64,000 nt of DNA from contig NZ_CP019685.1 in the NCBI RefSeq assembly GCF_002220775.1, positions 620,001-684,000 of the forward strand. Direction: 5' to 3'. The notes below the pieces were generated by a model. That model had not been told where the DNA came from. It ran no database searches and worked only from the letters and a program-made list of their open reading frames with translations. The position numbers and the translations under genes are program-made. Below are positions 63,719-64,000 of the stretch, in pieces. Position 1 is the stretch's first letter; each line of letters opens with the position of its first letter. This DNA is from Campylobacter sputorum (GTDB lineage Bacteria; Campylobacterota; Campylobacteria; Campylobacterales; Campylobacteraceae).

Positions 63719-64000
63719 TGGTGGAGATGTGCGGGATCGAACCGCAGTCCAAAAATAAACATCCACAGCATCTACATGTTTAGCAAAAGTGAAAATTTCA
63801 TTTAAAAGAGCTCACTTTCCAAAGCTTTCTTTTAAACTAAGACAAAAAATTCGCACAAATGCTTGTCAGGCATTTGAACTACACTATTTAAAATTACTTG
63901 CTTTTGTGCCTAAATAGTATCAGTACAATGCAAGGCTCAACTGAACCTACGCAGCTTTAGCGTAAGCAGGAGCGAATTTAACGTTATTTGCGTTTAAATT
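63719..64000 (-). ncRNA. ssrA: Transfer-messenger RNA (3' part; 5' end outside the window)
   Basis: The minus strand ends with a tRNA-like T-arm and acceptor (GCGGTTCGATCCCGC, then CATCTCCACCA). Upstream is the tag reading frame GCA AAT AAC GTT and onward to GCT GCG TAG, encoding ANNVKFAPAYAKAA, the known Campylobacter tag. Pseudoknot-forming segments lie between (for example AATGCCTGACAAGCATT). tmRNA with SmpB frees stalled ribosomes and tags products for proteolysis. The first part, with the 5' acceptor half, is beyond position 64000. Confidence 0.97.

Overview
The window is AT-rich chromosomal DNA from an epsilonproteobacterium, almost certainly a Campylobacter. The evidence is gene order (glyA-lysS-fur-cvpA, ctpA-purC-purS-purQ-plsC-crcB, peb4-fba, pepA-ychF, flgL-ftsK), the tmRNA tag ANNVKFAPAYAKAA, a sigma54 promoter in front of flgL, a FlaC-type flagellin, and tightly overlapping gene ends. 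The exact species cannot be fixed from the sequence. An intact PilT ATPase, a type IV pilin-like gene, a fused BioD-BioA and a short-form HisG set it apart from my recollection of C. jejuni.

Layout. 1-5.9 kb: a leftward overlapping operon gatC-pilT-cvpA-fur-lysS-glyA-DUF1882-(SPOR protein, cut by the window edge). 5.97-9.1 kb: a rightward run of a membrane protein, a lipoprotein, a small unknown, coaX and hisG, meeting tail to tail with a leftward bioD-bioA fusion. Then leftward ppx/gppA-like and clpB. 14.7-20.0 kb: ctpA-purC-purS-purQ-SH3 protein-plsC-crcB, then a SYLF protein and a lone pilin. 21.6-23.5 kb is the only clearly scrambled, accessory-like stretch. It holds a dead YafQ-type toxin with an intact antitoxin ORF, a 0.36 kb direct repeat carrying the 5' end of a sulfatase gene, a foreign coding scrap, and a two-gene module of tiny membrane proteins with a leaderless-looking promoter. 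23.5-33.9 kb: OpgB-like sulfatase, YgjP peptidase, MATE exporter, a two-component system, ABC-F ATPase, CN-hydrolase, YceI, a DJ-1-like protein, tRNA-Leu and YaaA. 34-43.7 kb: flgL, ftsK, a chemoreceptor, ubiD and hcp. 43.8-53.9 kb: a DUF5644-like protein, thiL-truD, a glycine-zipper protein, rpiB, apt, a DedA protein, pepA and ychF, then convergent pepD-nth. 53.9-62.5 kb: peb4, fba, a MotA/MotB-like (ZorA/ZorB-like) stator pair, a PLP enzyme with no normal start codon, hisD, flaC and a hemerythrin-GGDEF protein. 62.6-64 kb: a Lys-Glu-Val-Asp-Lys tRNA array behind a perfect-consensus promoter, a broken small membrane gene, and the tmRNA gene running off the right edge.

How it works together. 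Most genes are housekeeping (translation, purine, histidine, biotin, CoA and thiamine biosynthesis, envelope, proteolysis). The most interesting layer is sensory. Two signalling genes, a Cache-type chemoreceptor and an oxygen- or NO-sensing hemerythrin diguanylate cyclase, each carry a nine-G tract inside the reading frame in the same codon register. This suggests that taxis and c-di-GMP signalling are both switched by slipped-strand phase variation. Other points of interest are the uncharacterised proton-channel stator pair, the small membrane-protein module inside the duplicated segment, the odd tRNA-Glu anticodon arm, and an 18-bp perfect palindrome upstream of hcp.

All identifications come from reading the sequence and from remembered family motifs. 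No searches were run.
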